This document shows, piece by piece, positions 15,249 through 23,713 of a stretch of 64,000 bases of DNA (positions are counted from its first letter, which is position 1; the number at the start of each line of letters is the position of its first letter). A program made the position numbers and the translations under genes. This stretch comes from Solirubrobacterales bacterium (lineage in GTDB: Bacteria > Actinomycetota > Thermoleophilia > Solirubrobacterales > Solirubrobacteraceae). The stretch covers positions 29,787-93,786 of the forward strand of contig JAFAYV010000031.1 of the NCBI GenBank assembly GCA_019240115.1. Direction: 5' to 3'. Below the pieces are notes generated by a model. The model did not search any database. It was not told the DNA's origin and saw nothing but the letters and a program-made list of their open reading frames with translations.

Positions 15249-17149
15249 TGGCGATCAACGTCACCCCCCAGGGCCAGCAGCATGTCGAGCGTCTGGAGCG
15301 GGTGTGGACCGAGCGCCCAGGCCTCGTCGGATGGCTGACCACCACCAACCACAAGCGGATCGGGATCCTGTACTTCTTCGCCTCGCTGGCGTTCTTCGGC
15401 GCCGGCGGGGTCGAGGCGCTGCTCATCCGCACCCAGCTGATCGGCCCCAACGGCCACGTGCTCTCACCCGCCGCCTACGACGAGGTGTTCACGATGCACG
15501 GGATCACGATGATCTTCCTGTTCGTGATCCCGATGACCACCGGGGCCTTCGGCAACTACCTGCTCCCGTTGATGATCGGGGCGCGGGACATGGCGTTCCC
15601 CCGGCTCAACGCGCTGTCGTTCTGGGTCTTCCTTGGCTCGGGGCTGTTCCTGTATGTCGCCCTCCTGCAGGGCCATGCCCCGAACTCCGGGTGGTTTGAC
15701 TACGTGCCGCTCGCCTCCAAGGAGTTCGACCCGGGCAACAACATCGACTTCTACGGCTACGGGCTGATCTTCAACGGGATCGCGAGCACGATGACCGTGA
15801 TCAACTTCATCGTCACCATCTTCAAGCTGCGCGCGCCCGGCATGTCGCTCAACCGGATGCCCCTGTTCTGCTTCGCCTTCCTGGCGGTGGCCTTCGCGCT
15901 GCTGTTCGCGCTGCCGTCGCTGAGCATCGCCTGCCTGTTCCTCGAGCTGGATCGCCAGCTCGGCTTTCACTTCTATGACGTCGCGCAGGGCGGCGATCCG
16001 CTGCTGTGGCAGAACCTGTTCTGGATCTTCGGCCATCCCGAGGTCTACATCATCATCCTGCCCGCGTTCGGGATTGCGACCTCGATCATCCCCGCCTTCT
16101 CGCACCGGCGGATGGTGTTCTTCCCGCTTGTCGCGCTGGCCGAGATCCTCGTGGCGTTCCTCGGCTTCGGCGTGTGGGTGCATCACATGTTCACGGTCGG
16201 CTTTTCAAGTCTGACCTACGTGTACTTCGCCGCCGCCAGCCTGATCATCACGATCCCGTCGGCGATCCAGATCTTCGCCTGGATCGCGACGATCCTCACC
16301 GGCACGCCCGTCTTCCGCACGCCGATGTTGTTCATCGTCGGCTTCATCGTGTACTTCATCATCGGGGGGCTCTCGGGTATCACCGTGGCGGCGATCCCAT
16401 TCGATCAACAGGTGCACGACAGCTATTACATCGTCGCGCACTTCCACTTCGTCATCTTCGGCGCCGCGGTGTTCCCGATCCTCGGTGGCATGTACTTCTG
16501 GTTTCCCAAGGTGACAGGTCGGATGTACGACGAGCGCGTGGGCAAGATCAGCTTCTGGCTGACGTTCATCGGGACGTTCGTGACCTTCTTCCCGATGCAC
16601 ATCGTCGGGATCCTCGGCATGCCGCGGCGCAACTACACCTATCCGCCGGGGTTGGGCTGGTCGCTGCTGAACTTCATCGAGTCGATCGGCGCCTACCTGC
16701 TCGCCGTCGGGCTCGTTCTGATCGTCGCCAACCTGGTGGTCAGTCGCTTCCGCGGGGCGCCCGCGGGACGCAACCCGATGGAGGGCGACACGCTCGAATG
16801 GTCGACGACCTCGCCGCCGCCGCCGTACAACTACGCGGTCATCCCCACCGTCACCAGCCCGTATCCGATGTGGGAACCGCAGGACCGCGAGGCCGACGAC
16901 GCCCGGCTGGACCGCGGCGAGGGCGTGCTCCCGGAGGGTCATCAGACCCCGGCGACGACGGTGCAGGATGCGCAACTCGACGAGATCCTGGCGATGCCCC
17001 CGCACTCCGCGTGGCCGCCGCTGCTGGCGCTGATGATCACCGGCGTGTTCGCGATGCTGCTGATGCACCACTACTGGATCGCCGTCGGCTTCGGCGCCGT
17101 CTGCGGGATGACGCTGCTCGCGTGGCATCGACACGGAGTGGAGGCGTGA
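15248..17149 (+). CDS. ctaD: Cytochrome c oxidase subunit I with C-terminal extension
   Basis: 633 residues; the ATG overlaps the previous stop (TGATG). Twelve core spans are visible. Haem and CuB ligands are in VFTMHGITMIFLF, WIFGHPEVYIIILPAFGI (His-Tyr cross-link region), GFGVWVHHMFTVG and DSYYIVAHFHFVIFG. The last ~110 residues add a soluble linker (SPYPMWEPQDREADDARLD) and two further spans (LLALMITGVFAMLLMHHYW and a following one), probably replacing a separate subunit IV. The presence of Tyr in the HPEVYI motif indicates an A-type haem-copper oxidase that reduces O2 and pumps protons. Confidence 0.96.
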   Translation: MAINVTPQGQQHVERLERVWTERPGLVGWLTTTNHKRIGILYFFASLAFFGAGGVEALLIRTQLIGPNGHVLSPAAYDEVFTMHGITMIFLFVIPMTTGAFGNYLLPLMIGARDMAFPRLNALSFWVFLGSGLFLYVALLQGHAPNSGWFDYVPLASKEFDPGNNIDFYGYGLIFNGIASTMTVINFIVTIFKLRAPGMSLNRMPLFCFAFLAVAFALLFALPSLSIACLFLELDRQLGFHFYDVAQGGDPLLWQNLFWIFGHPEVYIIILPAFGIATSIIPAFSHRRMVFFPLVALAEILVAFLGFGVWVHHMFTVGFSSLTYVYFAAASLIITIPSAIQIFAWIATILTGTPVFRTPMLFIVGFIVYFIIGGLSGITVAAIPFDQQVHDSYYIVAHFHFVIFGAAVFPILGGMYFWFPKVTGRMYDERVGKISFWLTFIGTFVTFFPMHIVGILGMPRRNYTYPPGLGWSLLNFIESIGAYLLAVGLVLIVANLVVSRFRGAPAGRNPMEGDTLEWSTTSPPPPYNYAVIPTVTSPYPMWEPQDREADDARLDRGEGVLPEGHQTPATTVQDAQLDEILAMPPHSAWPPLLALMITGVFAMLLMHHYWIAVGFGAVCGMTLLAWHRHGVEA

Positions 17150-17802
17150 CCGGCTCCGGCGCCTCCGAACGCGTGCACGGCTCAGATGCACCCGCTCCCC
17201 GCAGCGCCGCGGCTCAGGTCGCCGCCGCCTCCGTGGCCGCCCGGCGCCGGTCGCAGCCGAACGGGTGGTGGGGGATGGCGCTGTTCCTGTGCTCCGAGGT
17301 GACGCTGTTCGGAACGCTGATCGGCACCTACTTCTATCTCGACTTCGACGCGCACGCGTGGCCGCCGGCCGGGGTCAAGGCCCCGAGCGTCGTCCTGCCC
17401 CTCGTGGGCACGGCGTGTCTGCTGACGACCAGCCTGCCGATGGCGCTCGCCGCTCGCGCGGCGCGCCACGGCCGGCGGGCGAACGTGATCGCGCTTGTCA
17501 GCGGCGCGATGATCGTCCAGGGCCTGTACCTGGCGCTGCAGATCCTGCTCTTCCGCCACGACCTGCGTGACTTCCGTCCGCAGGCGACCGCGTACGGATC
17601 GATCTACTTCACGCTGCTCGCCGCGCACCACGCGCACGTCCTCCTGGGGATCCTGCTCGAGCTGGCGGTGCTGTGGCAGGTGGCCACCAAGGGCCTGACC
17701 AACTACTGGCTGATCGGCGTGCGCGCCACCGCGCTGTACTGGCACGTCGTCAACGTGCTGGCGGTCTTCGTCGTCCTCACCCAGCTGAGCCCGACGCTGT
17801 GA
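17146..17802 (+). CDS. ctaE: Cytochrome c oxidase subunit III
   Basis: 218 residues from a GTG overlapping the ctaD stop (GTGA). A ~40-residue soluble N-terminus is followed by five spans: WWGMALFLCSEVTLFGTLIG, VVLPLVGTACLLTTSLPMAL, VIALVSGAMIVQGLYLALQI, FTLLAAHHAHVLLGILLELA and LYWHVVNVLAVFVVLTQL. The short five-span form is typical of caa3-type enzymes in actinobacteria. The motif HHAHVLLG and the terminal WHVVNVLA segment are family hallmarks. It stabilises subunit I and the proton-entry path. Confidence 0.94.
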   Translation: MTGSGASERVHGSDAPAPRSAAAQVAAASVAARRRSQPNGWWGMALFLCSEVTLFGTLIGTYFYLDFDAHAWPPAGVKAPSVVLPLVGTACLLTTSLPMALAARAARHGRRANVIALVSGAMIVQGLYLALQILLFRHDLRDFRPQATAYGSIYFTLLAAHHAHVLLGILLELAVLWQVATKGLTNYWLIGVRATALYWHVVNVLAVFVVLTQLSPTL

Positions 17803-17812
17803 GCCCGACGCT

Positions 17813-18214
17813 GTGAGCCCGCCGCCCTCGGACCGGATGGTGTGGTTCGCGGTGCTCGGCGGCGCCGTCGCCTGGACGATCCAGTTCGTGATCAACCTCG
17901 GGTTCACGTTCGCGCAGTGCGACCAGCCGATCCAGCGCTGGGCGCTGCCGGTGCACGGCTGGGAGATCGGCCTGTCGGTGGTGGCGGCGGCGGTCACCGT
18001 CGCCGCCGCCGCGGCGTCGCTGCGCATCTTCCTGCGCACCTACCGACTCGACCACGTCGCCGAGGTCGAGCGCGAGGGCCGCGGCGAGGCGCCGCCGCTG
18101 GGCCGGATCAACTTCCTGGCGATGATCGGCCTGACGGTCAACTTCCTGACCCTGATGATCGTCGTCCTGACCGCGATCGGCGCTCCGCTGCTGCCCGTCT
18201 GCCAGCAGGCATGA
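17813..18214 (+). CDS. Small membrane protein of the oxidase/bc operon
   Basis: 133 residues from a GTG. It has spans MVWFAVLGGAVAWTIQFVIN, WEIGLSVVAAAVTVAAAAASL and LAMIGLTVNFLTLMIVVLTA. A Cys appears in the first loop (FAQCDQPIQRW) and one near the C-terminus (LLPVCQQA). It sits between ctaE and the cytochrome c gene and overlaps the latter by 4 bases, so it is co-expressed with the respiratory complexes. Just before it a 14-base sequence around the ctaE stop is duplicated. No family name is known to me; an assembly or accessory role is inferred from position. Confidence 0.75.
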   Translation: MSPPPSDRMVWFAVLGGAVAWTIQFVINLGFTFAQCDQPIQRWALPVHGWEIGLSVVAAAVTVAAAAASLRIFLRTYRLDHVAEVEREGRGEAPPLGRINFLAMIGLTVNFLTLMIVVLTAIGAPLLPVCQQA

Positions 18215-19005
18215 TCGGCCCGCGCCTCACCGCCGTCATCATCGTCGCCCTGCTCGCGGGACCGACCGCCGTCGCGCTGGCGGCGACGCAGGTGGGGATC
18301 GTTCGGCCCACCAGCGAGCCGGCGAGGCCGTCGGCGGCGCTGGGCGCCCAGCTGTACGCCGGCAACTGCGCGAGCTGCCACGGGATCGCCGGCGCCGGGA
18401 TCAGCGCGGCGAGGCCGGGCGCGGGCGCCGTTCCGGGCGCGGGGCCGCCGTTGCGCCGGGTCGGCGCGCTGGCGGTCGACTTCTACCTGCGCCGCGGCTA
18501 CATGCCGCTGTCGAGCATCCACGACGAGCCCGGCGACCAGCGGGTGCTCTTCTCCGACAAGGAGATCCGCTCGCTCGTCGCCTACGTCGCCGGACTCGGC
18601 CGCGGGCCCGCGATCCCGCATCCCGTCCCCGATCCCGCCAACATCTCCGACGGCTTCTCCCTGTTCACCGATCACTGCTCCGGCTGTCATCAGCTCGTCG
18701 GGCGCGGCGGGTTCGTCACCGGCGCCAAGGTTCCGCCGCTGCAGAGCATCGCGCCGACGCAGATCGCCGAGGCGGTGCGGATCGGCCCCTACCTGATGCC
18801 GCGCTTCTCGCGGACGCAGATCTCCGACCGCCAGCTGAACGCGATCATCGCCTACGTGCAGAGCACCAGTCATCCCGACAACCGCGGCGGCTGGGGGATC
18901 GGCAACCTCGGCCCGATCCCCGAGGGCCTCGTCGCGTGGTGGATCGGCGCGCCGCTGCTGGTGCTGTCGGCCCGCGCGGTGAGCCGTCGCAGGAGGAGCG
19001 GATGA
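18211..19005 (+). CDS. qcrC: Diheme cytochrome c (bc-complex cytochrome c subunit)
   Basis: 264 residues from the ATG at 18211. An N-terminal signal/anchor (LTAVIIVALLAGPTAVALAA) precedes two c-type haem sites, CASCH (Cys53, Cys56, His57) and CSGCH (Cys156, Cys159, His160). Met ligands are likely in RRGYMPLSS and GPYLMPRFSR. A C-terminal span (GLVAWWIGAPLLVLSA) ends in RRRRSG. This is the QcrC layout of actinobacterial bcc complexes, in which the second haem domain replaces a soluble cytochrome c and passes electrons straight to the oxidase. It overlaps the Rieske gene by 4 bases. Confidence 0.92.
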   Translation: MIGPRLTAVIIVALLAGPTAVALAATQVGIVRPTSEPARPSAALGAQLYAGNCASCHGIAGAGISAARPGAGAVPGAGPPLRRVGALAVDFYLRRGYMPLSSIHDEPGDQRVLFSDKEIRSLVAYVAGLGRGPAIPHPVPDPANISDGFSLFTDHCSGCHQLVGRGGFVTGAKVPPLQSIAPTQIAEAVRIGPYLMPRFSRTQISDRQLNAIIAYVQSTSHPDNRGGWGIGNLGPIPEGLVAWWIGAPLLVLSARAVSRRRRSG

Positions 19006-20042
19006 GGCCCTGGCATTGGGTGCTCGGGCTGCTGGCGCTGGTGGCGCGACGCCTGCGGCGCCGCGGCGGCGAGACGCCCGGCACCGCTCCCGGCGTCCCG
19101 GCGGGCAGCGAGCGCGGCGGCGACGGAGACACCCCGGAACCGATCGTGCCGGCCGGATCGCCGGAGCGGGGCGCCGAGAACGTCGTGTTGGGCCTGCTCG
19201 GGCTCGCCTGCGTGTTCGCCATCGGCTTCGTCGTCGTGTACGCCGCGTTCGATGTCGCCGCGTTGCCCAACGAGCTGCTCGGGATCTGCCTCGGCGGCTC
19301 GCTCGTCTGCATCGGAGCCGCGCTCGCGGTGGTGGCCAAGCGGCTCGTGGTCACCGAGGAGCTCGAGGAGGAGTACCCACAGGCCAACCCCGAGCAGCAG
19401 CGCGAGGTGCTGGAGATCGTGCACGAGAGCGGCAGCCGGATCACCCGCAAGCGGCTGTTGGTCGGAGCCGGCCTGGCGACCGGCGGCGCGCTGAGCGCGG
19501 CGGCGCTGACGCCGACGCTGTCGCTGGGGCCGATCTGGGACACGGGCCCGCTCGACCAGACTCCGTGGGGGCGCGGCGTGCGCGTCGTCGACGAGTCGGG
19601 GCGGCCGATGGCGGCCGCCGACATCCGCCAGCGCACGTTCTACACCGGCTTTCCCGAGGGGGCCAGCACCGAGCTGATCGGTGCGCCGGTCGTGATCATC
19701 CGCGTCGACCCGGCCAAGCTCGAGCTGCCCGCCAACCGCCACGGCTGGGCTCCCGGCGGGATCCTCGCCTTCTCCAAGATCTGCACCCACGCCGGCTGCG
19801 CGGTCGCGCTGTACCGCAAGCCGCTGTTCCCCGTGCTCGAACCCAACAACGCGCTCGTGTGCCCGTGTCACTACTCCACGTTTGATCCGTACACGGGCGG
19901 GACGGTCATCTACGGGCCGGCGGGACGGCCGCTGCCGCAGCTGCCGCTGATGGTCGACGACGCCGGAGCGCTGCGCGCGGCCGGCAACTTCTCGGGCCGC
20001 GTGGGCCCCGCCTGGTGGGCGGCGCGGGAGCGGCCGACGTGA
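19002..20042 (+). CDS. qcrA: Rieske iron-sulfur subunit of the bc complex
   Basis: 346 residues from the ATG at 19002. After an Arg-rich, Gly-rich N-terminus there are spans NVVLGLLGLACVFAIGFVVV and LLGICLGGSLVCIGAALAVV and a third hydrophobic segment (LLVGAGLATGGALSAAAL), giving the three-span actinobacterial QcrA topology. The [2Fe-2S] site has ICTHAGCAV and ALVCPCHYSTFD, so both Cys-x-His pairs are present. It accepts electrons from menaquinol and passes them to the diheme cytochrome c. It is coupled by a GTGA overlap to qcrB. Confidence 0.94.
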   Translation: MRPWHWVLGLLALVARRLRRRGGETPGTAPGVPAGSERGGDGDTPEPIVPAGSPERGAENVVLGLLGLACVFAIGFVVVYAAFDVAALPNELLGICLGGSLVCIGAALAVVAKRLVVTEELEEEYPQANPEQQREVLEIVHESGSRITRKRLLVGAGLATGGALSAAALTPTLSLGPIWDTGPLDQTPWGRGVRVVDESGRPMAAADIRQRTFYTGFPEGASTELIGAPVVIIRVDPAKLELPANRHGWAPGGILAFSKICTHAGCAVALYRKPLFPVLEPNNALVCPCHYSTFDPYTGGTVIYGPAGRPLPQLPLMVDDAGALRAAGNFSGRVGPAWWAARERPT

Positions 20043-21460
20043 GCCGCCAGCGCCACGACGGGCTCGAGGATCCCGTCCGCTTCATCGACGAGCGAGCCTC
20101 GGCAGCGCCGCTGATGCGCAAGGCGATGCGCTACCTGTTCCCCGACCACTGGTCGTTCCTGCTGGGCGAGATCGCCCTGTACGCGTTCATCGTGCTTGTC
20201 GTCACCGGCGTCTACCTGGCCCTGTTCTACGTGCCGAGCACCGCGCAGAGCGTGTACAACGGCACCTACGCGCCGTTGCGCGGCACGATGATGAGCGACG
20301 CGTACAAGTCGGTGCTGCAGCTGTCGCTCGAGCACAAGGCGGGGCTGCTGCTGCGCCAGACCCATCACTGGGCGGCCGACCTGTTCCTGGTGGCGATCGT
20401 CATGCACCTGATGCGCGTGTTCTTCACCGGCGCGTTCCGCAGGCCGCGCGAGCTGACCTGGATCATCGGCGTGACGATGCTCGGCGCCGCGCTGCTCGAG
20501 GGCTTCCTCGGCTACTCGCTGGTCGACGACCTCCTGTCGGGCATGGGAATCGCCATCGCGTACGGCGTCGGCCTGTCGCTGCCGATCATCGGTGGCCCGC
20601 TGATGCTGGCCATATTCGGCGCGCCGTTCCCCGGAAAGCCCGAGTTCTTCGGGCGGATGTACATCGCCCACGTGTTCCTGCTTCCGGCGGTGCTGGCGGC
20701 GCTGATCGGCGCCCACCTGGCGCTGATCGCGGCTCGCCACCACACCCAGTTCCGCGAGAGCAAGCGCACCACCAACACCCGCATGGTCGGGGCGCCGCTG
20801 TTCCCGGCCCAGGTGCCGCGCTCGATGGGGTTGATGTTCCTCGTCGCTGGGATCCTGTTCCTGTTCGGCGGGCTGGTGCAGATCAACCCGATCTGGCAGT
20901 GGGGTCCCTTCCATCCCTATCTGGGAGAGAACGGCGCTCAGCCGGACTGGTACCTGGGCTGGCTGATCGGGGCGCTGCGGCTGACGCCGAGCTTCGACGT
21001 GACCGTCGGGCACTACACGCTGATCCCGAACCCGTTCTGGGGCGGCGCCCTGTTCCCGCTGATCGTGCTCGGCGTGCTCGCCGGCTGGCCGTTCATCGAG
21101 CGGCGATTCAGCGGCGACCGCGCCGTGCACAACATCGCCGAGCGCCCCCGGGACGCGCCCAACCGCACCGCCTTCGGCGTCGCGTTCCTCACCTGGGTGT
21201 TCCTGATCTTCGCGTTCGGCGCCGCCGATCGGATCTTCGTGCTGGCCGGCCTCAGCTACGACACCCAGCTGTACATCTTCCGCATCGGGATCTGGGTGGT
21301 GCCGCTGGCGCTGTTCGTCCTGGTGCGCCGGGTGTGCCGCCAGCTGCAGGCGGCCGACGCGGTGCAGGCCATCCAGGAGCAGGCCGAGGAGGAGGCCGAG
21401 CAGGAGACGCAACGGCCCCAGCCCGTGCTGCGCTCGACCCGGTCGGAGCCGACGGCGTGA
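20039..21460 (+). CDS. qcrB: Cytochrome b subunit of the bc complex
   Basis: 473 residues from a GTG overlapping the Rieske stop. Spans include WSFLLGEIALYAFIVLVVTG and RQTHHWAADLFLVAIVMHLM (first haem-b His pair) and FFGRMYIAHVFLLPAVLAAL with GAHLALIAARHH (second pair). The Qo-site PDWY motif (QPDWYLGWLIGALRL) is intact. N- and C-terminal cytochrome b domains are fused. A long soluble Gln/Glu-rich C-terminal tail (AIQEQAEEEAEQE) is characteristic of actinobacterial QcrB. It oxidises menaquinol and carries electrons across the membrane. Confidence 0.95.
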   Translation: MSRQRHDGLEDPVRFIDERASAAPLMRKAMRYLFPDHWSFLLGEIALYAFIVLVVTGVYLALFYVPSTAQSVYNGTYAPLRGTMMSDAYKSVLQLSLEHKAGLLLRQTHHWAADLFLVAIVMHLMRVFFTGAFRRPRELTWIIGVTMLGAALLEGFLGYSLVDDLLSGMGIAIAYGVGLSLPIIGGPLMLAIFGAPFPGKPEFFGRMYIAHVFLLPAVLAALIGAHLALIAARHHTQFRESKRTTNTRMVGAPLFPAQVPRSMGLMFLVAGILFLFGGLVQINPIWQWGPFHPYLGENGAQPDWYLGWLIGALRLTPSFDVTVGHYTLIPNPFWGGALFPLIVLGVLAGWPFIERRFSGDRAVHNIAERPRDAPNRTAFGVAFLTWVFLIFAFGAADRIFVLAGLSYDTQLYIFRIGIWVVPLALFVLVRRVCRQLQAADAVQAIQEQAEEEAEQETQRPQPVLRSTRSEPTA

Positions 21461-22386
21461 GCGCGCTGCACCTCGGCGAGTCGGTCCCTCCGGTGCTCGC
21501 CACCATCCTGTACCTGCTGGCCTATCGCGTGCGCAGCCGACAGCTGGCCGGCGCGGGGCGGCCGGTGGCGCGGTGGCGCACGTGCTGCCTGGTGATGGGG
21601 GTGCTGCTGGTGGCCGTGGTGCAGCTGCCCCCGCTCGACGGTCTCGCCGACACCCTGCTGGTCGCGCACATGCTCCAGCACATCCTGATCGGCGACATCG
21701 CTTCGCTGCTGATCGTGTTCGGCCTCACCGGCCCGGTGCTCGCGCCGGTGCTGCGGACGCGGGCCTCGCGCGCGCTGCGCCGGGCCTGCACTCCGCTCGT
21801 CGCGCTGGCGCTGTGGGCGGTCGACCTGTACGCCTGGCACCTTCCGATCCTCTACCAGCTCGCAATCCGCCACGACCTCGTCCACGCGTGCGAGCACGCC
21901 TGCCTGCTGTGGTTCGGCACCCTGATGTGGCTGGCGCTGATCGGCCCGCTGCGCAAGCCGGCGTGGTTCGGCGGCTGGAGCCGGCTCGTCTACGTGTTCG
22001 GCATGCGCCTGGTCGGAGCGGTGCTGGCCAACGTCCTCATCTGGGCGCACACCGTCTTCTATCCGGTCTACGCCTCGCCGGACGCGCGCCGGGGGCTGAG
22101 CCCGCTGTCGGACCAGAGCCTCGCCGGCGGCGTGATGATGGTCGAGCAGGTGTTCCTCACGACCGCCGTGCTCGGCTGGCTGTTCGTCCGCTGGGCGCGC
22201 CAGGAGGAGGACCGCCAGTCGCTGCTCGACCTCGCGGCCCGCCACGGCCTCGGGCTCGGCGCCGACCGCGCCGATCGCGCCGCCCGCGCGGGCACGGCGG
22301 CCACGGCGCGGCTGCGCGAGCAGCTGCTCGCCGCCGACGGCCGCTCCGAGCACTCAGCTCGGGAGGCCGAGCGGTCGCGATCCTGA
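21457..22386 (+). CDS. ctaG: Cytochrome c oxidase assembly protein CtaG (caa3-type)
   Basis: 309 residues from a GTG overlapping the qcrB stop. About seven spans are visible. Diagnostic segments are LLVAHMLQHILIGDIASLLI, ALALWAVDLYAWHLPILYQL, LVHACEHACLLWFGTLMWLA and MMVEQVFLTTAVLGWLFVRW. These conserved His-rich helices are typical of the caa3_CtaG family, implicated in CuB insertion or oxidase assembly. It is the last gene of the operon that starts at ctaC. A small hairpin follows. Confidence 0.9.
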   Translation: MSALHLGESVPPVLATILYLLAYRVRSRQLAGAGRPVARWRTCCLVMGVLLVAVVQLPPLDGLADTLLVAHMLQHILIGDIASLLIVFGLTGPVLAPVLRTRASRALRRACTPLVALALWAVDLYAWHLPILYQLAIRHDLVHACEHACLLWFGTLMWLALIGPLRKPAWFGGWSRLVYVFGMRLVGAVLANVLIWAHTVFYPVYASPDARRGLSPLSDQSLAGGVMMVEQVFLTTAVLGWLFVRWARQEEDRQSLLDLAARHGLGLGADRADRAARAGTAATARLREQLLAADGRSEHSAREAERSRS

Positions 22387-22441
22387 GCCGCCGTCCGTGA
22401 CCCGGCGTGCTCGCGGGCTCGGCCCAGCACTCGGGCCTCCC

Positions 22442-22457
22442 GCCCGCGAATGCGGGC
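22442..22457 (+). terminator. Small hairpin after the respiratory operon
   Basis: GCCCGC-gaat-GCGGGC forms a 6-bp stem with a tetraloop 55 bases after the ctaG stop, followed shortly by CCTTTC. It could act as an intrinsic terminator, although the U-tract is poor. Confidence 0.35.
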
Positions 22458-22734
22458 AGCGGCGCCTTTCGGTCTCCTCCTGCAGCTGCTCGCGCACACC
22501 CACGGCTGGCCGTTCCCCGCGGTCGGCCAGGGCGCGCTCGCGCGGATCGCGCGGCGCGAGGGCGCCACGCTGCGCGGGGACGCCCACGTCGAACGCGTCC
22601 TCGTTCGCCGCGGCCGTACCGTGGGCGTGGCGCTCCGCGGGGTCGAGGAGGTGGTCGCGCCCGCCGTGGTCAGCACGGTCAGTGCCCGGCCGCTGGCGGC
22701 GATGCTCCCGGCGCAGGCCCTCCCCGACCGGCTC
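22450..22734 (+). pseudogene. Remnant of an FAD-dependent phytoene-desaturase-like oxidoreductase
   Basis: About 95 residues can be read: HTHGWPFPAVGQGALARIAR, EGATLRGDAHVERVLVRRGR and VVAPAVVSTVSARPLAAMLP. These match the middle part of NAD(P)/FAD-dependent carotenoid-desaturase-like enzymes (a GG/GQG-type region followed by the beta-sheet extension). There is no Rossmann N-terminus and no C-terminus. The similarity ends where the convergent nrfD gene begins (22735), so the rest was probably lost when the formate dehydrogenase block was inserted or rearranged. Confidence 0.5.
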
Positions 22735-23685
22735 TCAGGAGGCCGGACCGGCGGGCGCCGCTGCGTCGCGCGCCACCGGCTCGGTCCGCGCGCCGCCGAT
22801 GCGCTCGCCGCGGGCGATGCCGGCGCGCTGCGGGTCGATGACCGCGTGCGGGTCGGCGGCGGACTGGCGACCCGCCGCGAACACGCTCCACCGCGTGCTG
22901 ACCGCGCCCGCCAGCAGCAGGACGCCACCGGCGGCGGCAGCGGTCCGCGAGCGCGAGCCGCGCGCCGCCAGCAGCGCCGAGCCGACCGCCAGGAACCCGC
23001 TCGCGGCTTGGTCGAAGTGCTTGCACCGCCCCTGGGAGTACGGCCGGCCGTGCTCGCCGAGCCCGCGGTGCATCAGCGTGGTGGTCGCCAGCTCCATCGC
23101 CGCGCCGCCGAGCGCCAGCCGTCGCGCCGGCGCCGCCGTCGCCGGATCGGCGCCGATGAGCGCCGCCGCTCCGGCGCTGAGACCGGCCCCGGCGCCGAAC
23201 ACGAACGGCAGCGTGCGCCGGGCCTCGTGCCACACCGGCACCGCGGTGTTGGTCACCAGAGCCGCGGTGTACGTCGACAGCGGCAGCCCGAGCAGCGCCG
23301 CCGCGGGCGCGGCCACGCGGGCCAGACGCGGGAACAGGCCGAACCAGGCGTGGGCGGCGGCGATCGCGGTGCTGGCGGCGCTGCCCTGCAGGATCCAGGT
23401 GCCGACGCTCATCGGCGAGGTGACCTTGAACATCCGCAGCATGTTCAAGAAGCGCTGCGGGCGTCCCAGGTCGGCGATGAGCAGCGCCGGGCTGACGCAG
23501 ATCCCGGCCATGGCCGCCGCCCAGGCGCGGCGCGCCAGCGCGTCGTCACCGCGCAGCTCGCACAGATAGCCCAGCCCCGCAGAGGCGCCGGCCACGCCGC
23601 CGGTGAAGAAGTACCACGGGATCTGCCACGTCCAGACCGGCGCCTTGATCACCGGCTGGCCGTGATAGGAGGCTCCGGCGGTCAT
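22735..23685 (-). CDS. NrfD-type membrane subunit of formate dehydrogenase
   Basis: 316 residues from the ATG at 23685. It begins YHGQPVIKAPVWTWQIPWYF, a hallmark of NrfD/PsrC membrane subunits, followed by eight or so spans (e.g. GGVAGASAGLGYLCEL, MAGICVSPALLIADLGRPQR, PMSVGTWILQGSAASTAIAA). Family members bind no haem; they take electrons from the Fe-S subunit to quinone and may move protons. It lies 28 bases after the Fe-S subunit gene, making an FdhA-FdhB-NrfD enzyme in place of the haem-b FdnI subunit of E. coli. Confidence 0.88.
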   Translation of the reverse strand: MTAGASYHGQPVIKAPVWTWQIPWYFFTGGVAGASAGLGYLCELRGDDALARRAWAAAMAGICVSPALLIADLGRPQRFLNMLRMFKVTSPMSVGTWILQGSAASTAIAAAHAWFGLFPRLARVAAPAAALLGLPLSTYTAALVTNTAVPVWHEARRTLPFVFGAGAGLSAGAAALIGADPATAAPARRLALGGAAMELATTTLMHRGLGEHGRPYSQGRCKHFDQAASGFLAVGSALLAARGSRSRTAAAAGGVLLLAGAVSTRWSVFAAGRQSAADPHAVIDPQRAGIARGERIGGARTEPVARDAAAPAGPAS

Positions 23686-23713
23686 CGGCTGCCCGTTGTC
23701 GACGCCGCGGCGC

